From Phoronis ovalis (taxonomy: Eukaryota > Phoronida > Phoronidae): 15,096 bases of DNA. The notes under the pieces are model-generated. The model was not told the DNA's origin, ran no database searches, and saw nothing but the letters and a program-made list of their open reading frames with translations. The stretch lies in assembly GCA_028565635.1 (NCBI GenBank), contig JAOXYB010029190.1:1-15096 (forward strand), given 5' to 3'. Each line of letters begins with the position of its first letter. Positions within the stretch are counted from its first letter, which is position 1. A program made the position numbers and the translations under genes. Positions 14,943 through 15,096 of the stretch are shown here, piece by piece.

Positions 14943-15096
14943 AGCAGAAGCACCCAATGAGGATAATTTTTTATGGCTTTATGTAGCACACCAACATATT
15001 TTTTTTACATGTTTCGTGCTTAGATAAAGCATTTGGTAATATAGCTTGGAAGGCCATCTCTGTTCCCCACTCACCAGCAAGCTGATTTTTTTTTAA
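14943..15096. repeat. Right arm of long inverted repeat, cut by the window end
   Basis: The reverse complement matches 14161–14315 along its whole length to the last base of the window, so the arm probably continues outside. It also contains an ATG reading MAFQA on the minus strand (ATG at about 15048–15050), but that frame then diverges from the left copy. The right copy is therefore not under the same coding constraint. Confidence 0.75.

Noticed and set aside
1-15096. CRISPR arrays, operons or other prokaryotic systems
   Set aside because: No regularly spaced identical repeats, and the gene is intron-rich and eukaryotic.

Overview
This is a piece of an AT-rich animal nuclear genome. The visible gene is split by many GT–AG introns of about 200–660 bp, and intergenic and intronic DNA carries degenerate repeats. 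The gene family (REXO1), the intron density and a tRNA-derived SINE-like fragment point to an invertebrate metazoan. The sequence alone does not settle the phylum.

One protein gene dominates: a plus-strand REXO1 (RNA exonuclease 1 homolog, Elongin-A-binding protein 1) from 2664 to the stop codon at 12096–12098. I resolved 16 coding exons whose phases all join. Together they give about 1192 residues, close to the roughly 1220 of the human protein as I remember it. The order is: a short charged exon; one 1.8-kb exon with a disordered Ser/Lys-rich segment and acidic motifs; four in-frame exons with R-(I/V)-A-H motifs leading into the conserved EloA-BP1 region; a central region with a C-x2-C…C-x2-H zinc-binding motif; and a C-terminal DEDDh exonuclease with every catalytic residue intact. 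The extreme N-terminus, including the start codon, is not in the window. It must lie upstream of an intron of at least 2.6 kb. Intron numbers here count from the first visible intron (intron 1 = 2783–3084).

Region by region: 1–2663 is upstream intron or flank. It holds a small hairpin, a roughly 520-bp foldback element (393–912) flanked by a 7-bp direct repeat (a non-autonomous DNA transposon, MITE-like), and two short palindromes near 1930–1992, one of them a double YY1-like motif. 2664–12098 is the REXO1 coding region with its introns, which include a tRNA-derived SINE remnant, a TGACATCA-type tandem repeat and a partial tandem duplication. 12099 to about 12960 is the 3' UTR with two AATAAA signals. 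12960–15096 is apparently intergenic: it has a near-consensus CTCF-like site at 13825 and a long inverted repeat (14161–14315 against 14943–15096) that runs to the window edge. The left arm of that repeat contains a short ATG-initiated frame in good Kozak context. It could be the first exon of a downstream gene, with a faint resemblance to the N-terminus of HMG-CoA synthase.

I found no clearly new biological system. The points most worth checking are the foldback element, the terminal inverted repeat with its candidate exon, and the run of phase-symmetric exons, one of which carries the zinc finger.
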